Of a stretch of 39,964 nucleotides of DNA, positions 1-7,516 are shown piece by piece; the first letter of the stretch is position 1, and each line of letters starts with the position of its first letter. The notes beneath the pieces were generated by a model that ran no database searches, was not told the origin of the DNA, and saw only the letters and a program-made list of their open reading frames with translations. The stretch is from a virus, in IMG/VR virus record IMGVR_UViG_3300046804_003091, positions 1-39,964 of that record. One strand, 5' to 3'. The position numbers were made by a program, and so were the translations under genes.

Positions 1-315
1 AAATATGACATCTAAGCCATCAGTTGTATCACATACAATACTTACAGAATTAGACGGAGCTAAGAGTAATTTCTCACCACCATTAATAATCCTAGCACTA
101 CTTTGTGGAGCAATCTCCAAATCTTTTATATAATAACCTTTGGTTGAAGTATTATCTGTAACAAATACAGAAGCTTTAACTATAGTATCAGTTACGTTTG
201 CAAGGCTTAAACCAACGCACGCACCTTTTTGTACTGAAGAAGTAGATACAAGAGTTTGTTCAGTTTTACCTAAACTCTTTATTACCTTATTTGTAATATT
301 ACTTACTGATGCCAT
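1..315 (-). CDS. Partial virion-type protein, N-terminal 105 residues
   Basis: An open frame starts at ATG 315-313 (MASVSNITNKVIKSLG) and runs off the left edge without a stop, so only the N-terminus is here. The visible part is rich in Ser, Thr, Val and Asn, with alternating beta-type stretches and no Cys cluster or membrane segment. This is the texture of a phage beta-sandwich tail or fibre accessory domain. It lies four bases upstream of the next minus-strand gene's stop region, in the same small-structural-protein run. I do not recognise a family. The frame is much longer than the antisense reading on the plus strand, which I treat as a shadow. Confidence 0.7.
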   Translation of the reverse strand, partial: MASVSNITNKVIKSLGKTEQTLVSTSSVQKGACVGLSLANVTDTIVKASVFVTDNTSTKGYYIKDLEIAPQSSARIINGGEKLLLAPSNSVSIVCDTTDGLDVIF

Positions 316-318
316 ATC

Positions 319-582
319 TTATCCATAAATGATTGATTGAACTAATGCAATTTCTTCAGCACCAGCTGCATTAATTGATTCACCGGCAGAAGCAGCGGAT
401 TGCCACTCTGTACCATTAAATACTTCTATAACCTGACTATCGTCGCTATAACGAATAGTTCCTTTTAATGGATCAACTGGTCTAGCAAACCCTGTACCGT
501 GTGGTATGACAAGTTGACGTCCAGCAGCATTATCTACTACTAAATCGTCTTTTACTATGAAAGCTTTATTGGTTGTTGTCAT
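319..582 (-). CDS. Small virion structural protein
   Basis: This 87-residue protein has a central block GTIRYSDDSQVIEVFNGTEW, which matches the RFNTTNNVFEGYDGIAW block of the 461-aa protein at 1293-2678. That block is common in phage tail fibre and virion accessory proteins. The C-terminus is Ala-rich. A TATAAATA sequence (590-597, minus) sits directly upstream but so close that transcripts would be nearly leaderless, so it may be coincidental. No clear Shine-Dalgarno is present. Probably a minor tail or fibre-associated protein; the exact position in the virion is unknown. Confidence 0.7.
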   Translation of the reverse strand: MTTTNKAFIVKDDLVVDNAAGRQLVIPHGTGFARPVDPLKGTIRYSDDSQVIEVFNGTEWQSAASAGESINAAGAEEIALVQSIIYG

Positions 583-592
583 ATTATTCTAT

Positions 593-1099
593 TTATAATT
601 GCTGCATGATACGTACAAATTTAGCTACATAATTTGTGTTAGAACTTAAAGGAGTACTTGTAAGTCTCAACCTTAAATTTCCACTTGTAATATCAGCTGT
701 GACAGTAGCTATTTCTCCATCAGTGTCTATTACTCCGTATCTAGTGACAAACGCATCAGTACCATTATGAATAACGATAACTTCCATGGCTTGATAATAA
801 GCAGTTGCTGTTGCACCGCTACTTTGTATTTCAATAAAATACTTTGCTGTCTTGTGCAATGAGATATCAAAAGAATCTAGTGTGATAGTTGTTGTCGTCG
901 CATGATTCCATACAGATTGATTAGATTCTAATACACCAAATGGAATACCTTCAACTACAGCTTCGCCATCAGCTACGCGAGTATAAAGCTTGCGATTAAA
1001 TGTGTTGATCGCAACTTCACCATCATACAGAACTGTACCATCAGGCGCATCGTCCTGGGTATTACTTCTGCGAAGTTGAATTATTGTACCGTTTGCCAT
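593..1099 (-). CDS. Tail fibre-type virion protein
   Basis: This 168-residue protein opens with GTIIQLRRSNTQDDAP followed by LYDGEVAINTFNRKLY. The pattern of a beta strand, a 'GE(V/L)A.N' turn and a 'KLY' strand is typical of N-terminal or shaft modules of phage fibre proteins. The same pattern is at the start of the 461-aa protein (TLATGELAYSYLQ, DRLYIGTG). The C-terminal 100 residues look like a beta-sandwich. Its start codon overlaps the stop of the upstream 57-aa coiled-coil gene (TAATG), so the two are probably translationally coupled and may form one assembly. The receptor or attachment role is inferred. Confidence 0.72.
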   Translation of the reverse strand: MANGTIIQLRRSNTQDDAPDGTVLYDGEVAINTFNRKLYTRVADGEAVVEGIPFGVLESNQSVWNHATTTTITLDSFDISLHKTAKYFIEIQSSGATATAYYQAMEVIVIHNGTDAFVTRYGVIDTDGEIATVTADITSGNLRLRLTSTPLSSNTNYVAKFVRIMQQL

Positions 1100-1272
1100 T
1101 ACTCTTTAATTTCTTCTTTTTCTTTTTCACTAGTTTCTAAAGCAGCTATTCTATCTTGAGCAACTGCTAATTGAGTTTCTAATAAGATAACCTTATTCAT
1201 TAAATCAGCAATCGCTCTTTGTTGACGCTCTACAAACTTATTCACAAATTCTTGACTCGCTTCAATAGCCAT
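1099..1272 (-). CDS. 57-aa coiled-coil protein
   Basis: A short gene read from the sequence: ATG 1272-1270 to TAA 1101-1099, whose last base is shared with the next gene's ATG. The product starts MAIEASQEFVNKFVERQQ, then has heptad-like leucine, isoleucine and valine spacing (about residues 20-46) and a highly charged EKEKEEIKE tail. This suggests an amphipathic helix that trimerises, as in short connectors of fibre proteins. Its position between two fibre-type genes supports a structural role. No enzymatic motif is visible. Confidence 0.72.
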   Translation of the reverse strand: MAIEASQEFVNKFVERQQRAIADLMNKVILLETQLAVAQDRIAALETSEKEKEEIKE

Positions 1273-1292
1273 AATATATCCTTAATAATTAA

Positions 1293-2678
1293 TTAATATG
1301 TGCCGCAATCAATGTGACTGAATACTGGTAAACCAGACGCATTCATCTGTAGTACTTGACCAGTTGTATCACCACCATTATAAACACTAGCACTATCTCC
1401 AGTAATAAAACCAGCATCTCCATCTACATCAATCCAAGGTACTGAATTTGCAGTAAATGAAGAGAAAGATAATGATGTTAGTAATGCATTACCAAATCGA
1501 ACGTTTGATGGAGTACCAGAGAATGTATCAGCAGTATTAGTTGCATCTTCGATGAACGTAAAACGATTTGCAGATGAGTCATAACCAAAGAAACCAGACT
1601 TAGCCGCTGAACCATTATGCCATCTAAATTCTAAACCCTTATCTAAACCATCTGGTGCTGTTAATGCAGTCTCTTCACCAGAAGAATTAGATTGCATACC
1701 CAAGATAAATGTTGGGTTATTTGATTGTACTGATGCAGAGTTAACAGTAGTTGTTACACCCTTGATTGTTAAGTTACCTTCAATAACGACAGAACCAGTA
1801 TTCGATGCACCTGTACTTGGATCTAAATAAAGGATATCTGAACCAAATGTAGAGATCTTGTTATTTAAGATCTTTGTACCAACTGGAGTCGCAGCTGTCA
1901 TGTCAGCTGAGAACTTAGATGTGCCGTCAGCTTCTATACGGAATCTTTCAAGACCGTCTGTAAACATACGCAACTGGTTATTATTTGCACCAGGTGAGTT
2001 TTCTGGAGAAACATATGTGTTACCATCAACGTCTTGTAGTTTAGAACCGATTGAGTTCCAAGCAATACCATCATAACCTTCAAATACGTTATTTGTAGTA
2101 TTGAAGCGGATCATACCTGCAAGAGGTGATGCGTCACGCGAAGATTGATTACCTACTGGTAGACGTAGAGCATTTTGACTAGAGATCTGAACATAACCTG
2201 TACCAGTTGGTTCGATGAAGATTTTCCCATCGTTTCTTGATGAACCAATTGTATCAACGTTAATAAATGTTAAATCAATATCGGAATCGATGATAACTGT
2301 ACCTGTGCCGTTAGCAGCAAGGTGTAAATCACCGTTTGTTTCTGTAACAGATAAAGTATTACCGTCTAAACGAATATTATCGACGTTAAATTGGTTTACT
2401 TTACTATTTGAATCTGTAATAACAGCAGAGTTTGGAGTTAGAACACCATTTTGGTGATCCAGCATATCCATGAAATACTTACCACCGATATGTACGATAT
2501 CAGTAGCTTCACCAGCAACCTCAGTACCTGTACCAATGTATAAGCGATCACCACCGTTTGAACTTACAACGCCTTGAATAGGCAATTGTTGTAAGTATGA
2601 ATACGCTAACTCTCCCGTTGCAAGCGTCGATGGGGATCCGCTTGTGCCGGAATTTTTAATTTTAATAATGGTTGCCAT
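1293..2678 (-). CDS. Tail fibre-like structural protein
   Basis: This 461-residue protein is rich in Asn, Thr, Gly and Asp. The N-terminus (TLATGELAYSYLQ, then DRLYIGTG) is the fibre-module pattern. The middle holds repeated DGNTLSV / NGDLHLA / GTGTVIIDSDID type beta strands, followed by RFNTTNNVFEGYDGIAW around residues 190-210. The C-terminal half has the block GLDKGLEFRWHNGSAAKSG, which I associate with virion structural proteins of marine T4-like phages (from memory). It is four bases from the next upstream gene, in a continuous minus-strand structural run. Likely a fibre or baseplate-decoration protein; host-range function is inference. Confidence 0.78.
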   Translation of the reverse strand: MATIIKIKNSGTSGSPSTLATGELAYSYLQQLPIQGVVSSNGGDRLYIGTGTEVAGEATDIVHIGGKYFMDMLDHQNGVLTPNSAVITDSNSKVNQFNVDNIRLDGNTLSVTETNGDLHLAANGTGTVIIDSDIDLTFINVDTIGSSRNDGKIFIEPTGTGYVQISSQNALRLPVGNQSSRDASPLAGMIRFNTTNNVFEGYDGIAWNSIGSKLQDVDGNTYVSPENSPGANNNQLRMFTDGLERFRIEADGTSKFSADMTAATPVGTKILNNKISTFGSDILYLDPSTGASNTGSVVIEGNLTIKGVTTTVNSASVQSNNPTFILGMQSNSSGEETALTAPDGLDKGLEFRWHNGSAAKSGFFGYDSSANRFTFIEDATNTADTFSGTPSNVRFGNALLTSLSFSSFTANSVPWIDVDGDAGFITGDSASVYNGGDTTGQVLQMNASGLPVFSHIDCGTY

Positions 2679-2681
2679 GGT

Positions 2682-2909
2682 TTAGTACTTTCCTCCGATG
2701 ATTTTGACCTTTGATCTAGGGTGATCAACCGTAGCTGTTAATTTAAATTTTGCAGTATCAGCATCATATATCATCATAGCACCGTCTTCTAATTCCGTTG
2801 CATCGACATCATTCAAGTCTAATAAGTTAAGCGACGTGATACCAAGAGCAAACGTACGTACGGTTACTGGGGTATCAAGTTTAATCTTCGATCTTAACGC
2901 GGTAGACAT
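2682..2909 (-). CDS. Small virion protein, 75 aa
   Basis: A 75-residue product starting MSTALRSKIKLDTPVTVRTF and containing SLNLLDLNDVDATELEDGAMMIYDADTAKFKL. The 'L.DLNDVD...l.dG.vL.yD...kW/F' pattern is a familiar short module of phage fibre proteins, here as a stand-alone gene. The stop lies three bases before the ATG of the 461-aa fibre-like gene, so it is probably co-translated with and possibly associated with that protein. There is an AAGGAT Shine-Dalgarno just upstream (TTAAGGATTTATAGATG). Confidence 0.72.
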   Translation of the reverse strand: MSTALRSKIKLDTPVTVRTFALGITSLNLLDLNDVDATELEDGAMMIYDADTAKFKLTATVDHPRSKVKIIGGKY

Positions 2910-2925
2910 CTATAAATCCTTAAGG

Positions 2926-3264
2926 TTAAGTTGGTCTAGTTGCTCTAGGTGTTACTGTAACCTGTCCTTCAACAACACGGATAACTGTGTCTAATGTTGA
3001 ATGAACAATTTCAATATCATAGACATAACGACCATCACGCATTCCACCAGTTTGATCTGCTGTTAGCGTTAACTTAACTTCACCTTGATTAGTAGTTTTT
3101 GCACATCCAATATCAACTGCGGTGATGGATGTATATGTCTTCCTAATTTGACCTCGTACAGTATATGGTCCAAGATCAATAGGAGTACCGATTGAATCTT
3201 CAATGTCCAATGTGGCCACGAAGTCTGACCCCTGATCTATAACTAGGTTAACTAACTGAGACAT
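2926..3264 (-). CDS. Small tail protein with Ig-like fold
   Basis: A 112-residue product. Residues 1-25 (LVNLVIDQGSDFVATLDIED) and the following alternating strands (YTVRGQIRKTYTS, GEVKLTLTADQT, GRYVYDIEIVHS, VIRVVEGQVTVTP) look like a single beta-sandwich domain of the kind found in phage upper-baseplate and fibre-adaptor proteins. It is the first structural gene after the accessory island. A perfect T4-type late promoter sequence TATAAATA lies 36 bases upstream (3300-3307), so it seems to head its own late transcript. Confidence 0.72.
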   Translation of the reverse strand: MSQLVNLVIDQGSDFVATLDIEDSIGTPIDLGPYTVRGQIRKTYTSITAVDIGCAKTTNQGEVKLTLTADQTGGMRDGRYVYDIEIVHSTLDTVIRVVEGQVTVTPRATRPT

Positions 3265-3299
3265 TTATTGCGAAATCCAAAAAAGAGTTATTCTGGCTT

Positions 3300-3307
3300 T
3301 ATTTATA
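3300..3307 (-). promoter_or_regulatory. T4-type late promoter, TATAAATA
   Basis: The minus strand reads TATAAATA, the T4 late consensus recognised by the gp55-type sigma factor. It overlaps the stop codon of the DUF3050 gene. The predicted transcript start at about 3293 gives a leader of roughly 30 bases to the ATG at 3264. Its placement between the accessory island and the structural genes suggests the two are transcribed as separate units. Confidence 0.6.
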
Positions 3308-4058
3308 TGAGTTGCGATTCTATAGCATCAAATAGTTTAATTCTTGCTTTGATTGCTTTTATAGCAGCTTGTTCAGCCTCGTGAATCAAGAATGGATCAT
3401 CTTTACAGAAGTAATTTACTAACTGTTCTGCCATGGGTCCATGGCTTTCACCATCTACTTGTATATGTCTTTCCAAATAATAATGAAATTTGGGTGCATC
3501 AGTCTCAGAAACATCTATCTGTTTTAAGATCTTCTTAAACATTGTAGGAATGACTGATTCCCTACCATAACAAAATGAGGCTGCTGCACAATGAGGTCCT
3601 TTTCTAATCGTATCAAATGTGCTTTCTACAAATTCCATAGCACCAGCCGGTGCATATTGACAGTTTACATGCATCTTAAGTTTATCAACTGATTCTAAAT
3701 AGTTCCTAACCGGTCCAATATCTGCATCTACTTCCATCATTGCTTGCAAGTACAAGTCAAAGTGACTTATAGAAGCCTTACCATCTGGTGAAATGTCAGA
3801 TTCTTCACAGAGCACAATCTCATTAATCATCCTTGCGATATCTGACCTTGTTCCAGCAGTCGGTAACCATATATTGCCTGAAGGAACTACATTGTGTTGT
3901 AAAGTCTTTAATAGACTCATGAAGTCCCATACTGCATAGACATGGCTTTGCATGAAGATCCTTAGATCCTCAACAGATTGTATAGTATTAGTTACAAGGA
4001 GAGAGTGATTCTCAAGTAGAGATCTGTGTTCTTGTATCTTCTTCAGGTCTAATTTCAT
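3303..4058 (-). CDS. DUF3050 heme-oxygenase-like diiron oxidase candidate
   Basis: The 251-residue sequence matches my memory of the DUF3050 family, which has the heme-oxygenase-like fold. The N-terminal block FMQSHVYAVWDFMSLLKTLQ (35-54), a Glu-rich segment EIVLCEESD (80-88) followed by SHF (98-100), PHCAAASFCYGRE (155-166) and HIQVDGESHGP (198-208) are its typical blocks. Candidate metal ligands are H39, E80/E85/E86, H99, E166 and the H198-D202-H206 helix. Related heme-oxygenase-like diiron enzymes oxidise amino acids or peptides, but this family's substrate is unknown to me. The start overlaps the upstream radical-SAM gene by 47 bases. I keep it because the family blocks begin almost at once. 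It is the last gene of the cassette and probably acts with the radical-SAM enzymes. Confidence 0.8.
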   Translation of the reverse strand: MKLDLKKIQEHRSLLENHSLLVTNTIQSVEDLRIFMQSHVYAVWDFMSLLKTLQHNVVPSGNIWLPTAGTRSDIARMINEIVLCEESDISPDGKASISHFDLYLQAMMEVDADIGPVRNYLESVDKLKMHVNCQYAPAGAMEFVESTFDTIRKGPHCAAASFCYGRESVIPTMFKKILKQIDVSETDAPKFHYYLERHIQVDGESHGPMAEQLVNYFCKDDPFLIHEAEQAAIKAIKARIKLFDAIESQLI

Positions 4059-5343
4059 TTAATCCAACTTCTAAAAGTTCAATTGATTCGCCAAATAATA
4101 GAGAGAATGCATTCTGCTGGATTGCAGAATACCAAATCTTTTCAACCCTGCAATTGTGCAAGAATACTTCTGTAGGAAACTTAATAGGACAACTTGACTT
4201 ACACAGTCTACGAACCGGACATGTATAACAGTGTTCATTTTTCCTATCTAAATCTAGTTGGATAATCTTAACACCTTTTAGATTATTAATGTGTCCACCT
4301 TTAAACTTTTCAGAAGTATGAGGACATAACCTAACTTGACCCATGATATCCATAGAAAGGATATCAGCTGAGTCAGCACCACAATTTGAAGTCATAGTGA
4401 TTGGAATTTGGTGCCTTGTCAAACCGGCATATTTTAAAACACCAGCATCGCCATCGATGACGTTAGAATTTAATATCCTATCTCCGCCTTCTTTAAGTTG
4501 TTTGATTGCAGTCTTAATATAATCATTGACTACTTTCTTAAACTTGGGTAAATCGTCGCCTTTGATAACATGCTCAGCAGAGTTTTTAGAATCTGTGTCA
4601 TCATAAACCCTAGCCGGAATATAACTTATCCTAGCATGCTTTAAACCCAATTTATCTTTAATTGCTTTGAAATAATCATTAATCTCAAATAGATCAAAGT
4701 TTGTAGCAGATACAACAGGATTGAAACTATATTGTATCTTAGGACTCATATCATCGAACTGTTTAATTACATCGACAACGCTTTTCCTATCAAAGATATC
4801 TTCGCCACGAAGTCTTTCATGTCCAGGACCATCGTGCGAAATACCCATCATAACGCTTGCTGTTAATGTTTTAAAGAAGTCAACATGTTTTTGTCTAAGC
4901 GGTGATGCATTAGTAGAGATATAGAAGTGTCTACCTGGTCCATCAAGTAACTTCATGATAGGAACCATATCATTCCAATATAGGAAAGGTTCACCACCCC
5001 AAAGTTCGATGCGTTCTAAATTTTCTAAGTCGAGATACTTATTAATAGATTCTACAAATGATTCAAGCCAAAAGTTTTGTGGTCTCTCATCTGGATTGCC
5101 GATATCTTTTTGCATGCAATATGTACATGAATAGTTACACGCATGACCCAATAAAATCCTTAGTGCAGTAGGTTTATTAGTCTTGTGTTGTACACCAAAA
5201 TTGTGTTGTACAGATTCAAAGAATTCATACCCTTCTTTTGGAGGCAAAGATAATATCTCACCCTTATCATTATGAAGGCTGTTATCTAGGTTTCTATAAT
5301 AGAATACTTTACCAGACTCTGTTTTAAATTTACTAAAACTCAT
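4012..5343 (-). CDS. Radical SAM/SPASM enzyme (cassette enzyme 4)
   Basis: A 443-residue protein with the radical-SAM cluster C69-x3-C73-x2-C76 (HACNYSCTYC) and the SAM-binding GGEP at 116-119. The C-terminus has a full SPASM cysteine set: C321, C340, C372, C375, C381, C385 and C398, which should hold two auxiliary 4Fe-4S clusters. SPASM enzymes usually modify side chains of ribosomal peptides or proteins (thioether, C-C or C-O bonds, or sulfatase formylglycine). The first 60 residues are a small leader domain without cysteines. Its ATG overlaps the previous stop (ATGA), and its 3' end overlaps the DUF3050 gene. The substrate is not known; the Cys-tailed peptide at 9203-9409 is the obvious candidate. 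Confidence 0.92.
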   Translation of the reverse strand: MSFSKFKTESGKVFYYRNLDNSLHNDKGEILSLPPKEGYEFFESVQHNFGVQHKTNKPTALRILLGHACNYSCTYCMQKDIGNPDERPQNFWLESFVESINKYLDLENLERIELWGGEPFLYWNDMVPIMKLLDGPGRHFYISTNASPLRQKHVDFFKTLTASVMMGISHDGPGHERLRGEDIFDRKSVVDVIKQFDDMSPKIQYSFNPVVSATNFDLFEINDYFKAIKDKLGLKHARISYIPARVYDDTDSKNSAEHVIKGDDLPKFKKVVNDYIKTAIKQLKEGGDRILNSNVIDGDAGVLKYAGLTRHQIPITMTSNCGADSADILSMDIMGQVRLCPHTSEKFKGGHINNLKGVKIIQLDLDRKNEHCYTCPVRRLCKSSCPIKFPTEVFLHNCRVEKIWYSAIQQNAFSLLFGESIELLEVGLNEIRPEEDTRTQIST

Positions 5344-6401
5344 TTTATCCCCAAAATTGGCACAATGGTGCCTTCATTAGGCTTAACTAAACCAAATTTA
5401 GTCTTAACCCATCCATTTTCTAATAACTTATAACAGTATTTACTATACGGTGGAATCATCAACCCAGGAATAAAATTAAACTTAGGATTGATATCGTACT
5501 CGCCAACAAGATTGAAGTAATCCTTAAATTTAGGATTCTTTGTTCTGTTAGCCCATTTTTTATATGCTTTTTGTTTTCCCAATAACAGATCAGTTAAGAA
5601 TGCTTCTCTATCAAAATTATTTTCTACATGATGAAATGCTTCTTCATTTAAATCACTTGCATCATCACTAGAATAATACCACCGATCGAAGTACAGATGC
5701 ACAGATTCTCTATAAATCTGCATCAAGCCCTGTTCATCACTATCAACCCAAGTGGTTTGTTCTTGGGCCCATTCATGTTCTAATACTTCTCTATCACCAA
5801 GAAAATTATGATGAACTATATTATCCATATTGTGTTTATTTGCCAACTCAATATATGGAGCAAATAATTCTGGATATCCATCATCAATAAACTTAAGTTT
5901 TAAGATAGGAGATTTATCGTTTAACCTTTCCAATGCATCCATTAATTTATTAGGATTAACGGATTTTAAAAAGGTTGAGCTTATACTAATATTTGCTAAA
6001 GCTTTAAACTTAATTGTATCAAGTATCTTAGCTGTCCTAAAGATAGCATTGTCAGTAAAACAATATTCTAGGTTATGTGCATTTTCCTGATACCATCTAT
6101 ATGCGTCAGGATAATTTAACTTTAAGAATAGCATATCGTCGTTAGTACGAACTACCAAGAAATGCGAGAACACTTCTTGCCACATATCTTCATATTTTTG
6201 TGTTATCTTTGGGAAGTATGTGTTTAAGTTTGGTTTTATGCTTTTAAAGTTTTTATCGATATAGCATATCTTACAACCAGCTGCACAATAGTATCTAGTG
6301 CCTAAACTAAAATATACATCATAGTTAACTGGATGTAGTGCGTCCTGAGTCAACCAATACTCGTGTAAATTATCGGCCTTTTCAAAATCTTCAGTAATCA
6401 T
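5340..6401 (-). CDS. Divergent radical SAM-like protein without SPASM
   Basis: This 353-residue protein carries C39-x3-C43-x2-C46 (RYYCAAGCKICYID), the radical-SAM cluster motif, in a setting otherwise unlike its neighbours. I see no GGEP box and no C-terminal SPASM cysteine array. The second half is rich in aromatic and charged residues (HLYFDRWYYSSDDASD) and ends with PPYSKYCYKLLENGWVKTKFG. It overlaps both neighbours by four bases (ATGA), so it is part of the cassette. It could be a degenerate radical-SAM enzyme, a partner subunit or an enzyme with a distinct reaction. Confidence is high that it is a gene and moderate that it binds a cluster. Confidence 0.78.
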   Translation of the reverse strand: MITEDFEKADNLHEYWLTQDALHPVNYDVYFSLGTRYYCAAGCKICYIDKNFKSIKPNLNTYFPKITQKYEDMWQEVFSHFLVVRTNDDMLFLKLNYPDAYRWYQENAHNLEYCFTDNAIFRTAKILDTIKFKALANISISSTFLKSVNPNKLMDALERLNDKSPILKLKFIDDGYPELFAPYIELANKHNMDNIVHHNFLGDREVLEHEWAQEQTTWVDSDEQGLMQIYRESVHLYFDRWYYSSDDASDLNEEAFHHVENNFDREAFLTDLLLGKQKAYKKWANRTKNPKFKDYFNLVGEYDINPKFNFIPGLMIPPYSKYCYKLLENGWVKTKFGLVKPNEGTIVPILGIK

Positions 6402-7516
6402 ATATTAACCTTGAATTGATTATCTATACCTATTCTTTGGAATAGACTTTTCTCTTTTTTCAATTCGGCATTATGCATGATAGCAACGTCAACAAACTTA
6501 TAGAAATCTTTGCAACTTCCATGTGGTTGTCTATCAAATAATTTATAGAGATACTTTAATCCACAACTTGGTTTTTGTTCACAAGTATTACAAGAATCTT
6601 GGATCCTGCCTTCATCACCTAAAGGTTCCCAAACTTCTACTCCGCCTTGCCACTTACCGATGCGAGTATTCTCAACCTTATATTCTAAGAAATCAAACTC
6701 TGGATACAGATAACCGTCAGGTGATAATATTACTTTATTGTGTTCTGCAAAATATGCTTTATCAATCTTATCGTAATTACCATCGATGAATACGTTTAAC
6801 TTCTTAATATAAAGAATCTGTATGAATTCTATGAATGCACCAAAGAATTGAGGAAGGTTAACTCGATCAATAATAACGTCAAACTTATCTTCGCCGCGAT
6901 GATGTCTAAGCGGGATTATATTAACTGTCTTGCACCCAGTCTTATAACACGTGTCAACCACTGATTGTATATTTTCAAATGAGAAGGCGCGCTTATCTTC
7001 GATGGGTAATACATACTGCCACTTCCAATCAAAGCAATGCTTATTAAGCACTTCTGCCATTTGTATAATATCTAGTTTGTCACGATTCTCTTCTTGGAAC
7101 ATAAAATCATAACTGATAGTTGCACCAAGTTTACCTGAATACTTTTGGAATATGTGTTCATTCTCTTTAACTAATGAACCATTGGTAGTCATACCAACTT
7201 TCCAACTATTACGTTCTGCTATCGGCATCAACCATTCTAAACACTGTTCCATGCGTTTAGCAAATAATAGTGGCTCTCCACCATGGAAAGATACCCATTC
7301 AACTACATTTTCTTGCTGTTCTGCCCACAAGAAGAACTCTTGTAGAGATTGCGTTGTATTACCGTTTAAAGATTGTCCACCAAGAGATTCAATATAACCG
7401 CGATCACAATAAACACAATCAAAGTTACATTTGTTCCCAAGGTAAATGATAAGCATCTTAACATTATTAAGAGGCTTATCTCTTTTAGTGTAGAAGTTTA
7501 TAGCTGATTGCATCAT
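6398..7516 (-). CDS. Radical SAM enzyme with partial SPASM (cassette enzyme 2)
   Basis: A 372-residue protein with C30-x3-C34-x2-C37 (KCNFDCVYC), GGEP at 79-82 and a TTNGS strand at 109-113. The C-terminus has ILSPDGYLYPEFDF and then C308, C311, C317 and C334, an abbreviated SPASM or twitch-type set probably holding one auxiliary cluster. Its ATG lies inside the end of the upstream radical-SAM gene (32-base overlap), and it overlaps the next gene by ATGA. The short N-terminus means the cluster motif starts almost at the start codon, so there is no leader-binding domain. The size is similar to PqqE, but nothing here ties it to the distant PqqA-like gene. Confidence 0.9.
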   Translation of the reverse strand: MMQSAINFYTKRDKPLNNVKMLIIYLGNKCNFDCVYCDRGYIESLGGQSLNGNTTQSLQEFFLWAEQQENVVEWVSFHGGEPLLFAKRMEQCLEWLMPIAERNSWKVGMTTNGSLVKENEHIFQKYSGKLGATISYDFMFQEENRDKLDIIQMAEVLNKHCFDWKWQYVLPIEDKRAFSFENIQSVVDTCYKTGCKTVNIIPLRHHRGEDKFDVIIDRVNLPQFFGAFIEFIQILYIKKLNVFIDGNYDKIDKAYFAEHNKVILSPDGYLYPEFDFLEYKVENTRIGKWQGGVEVWEPLGDEGRIQDSCNTCEQKPSCGLKYLYKLFDRQPHGSCKDFYKFVDVAIMHNAELKKEKSLFQRIGIDNQFKVNI

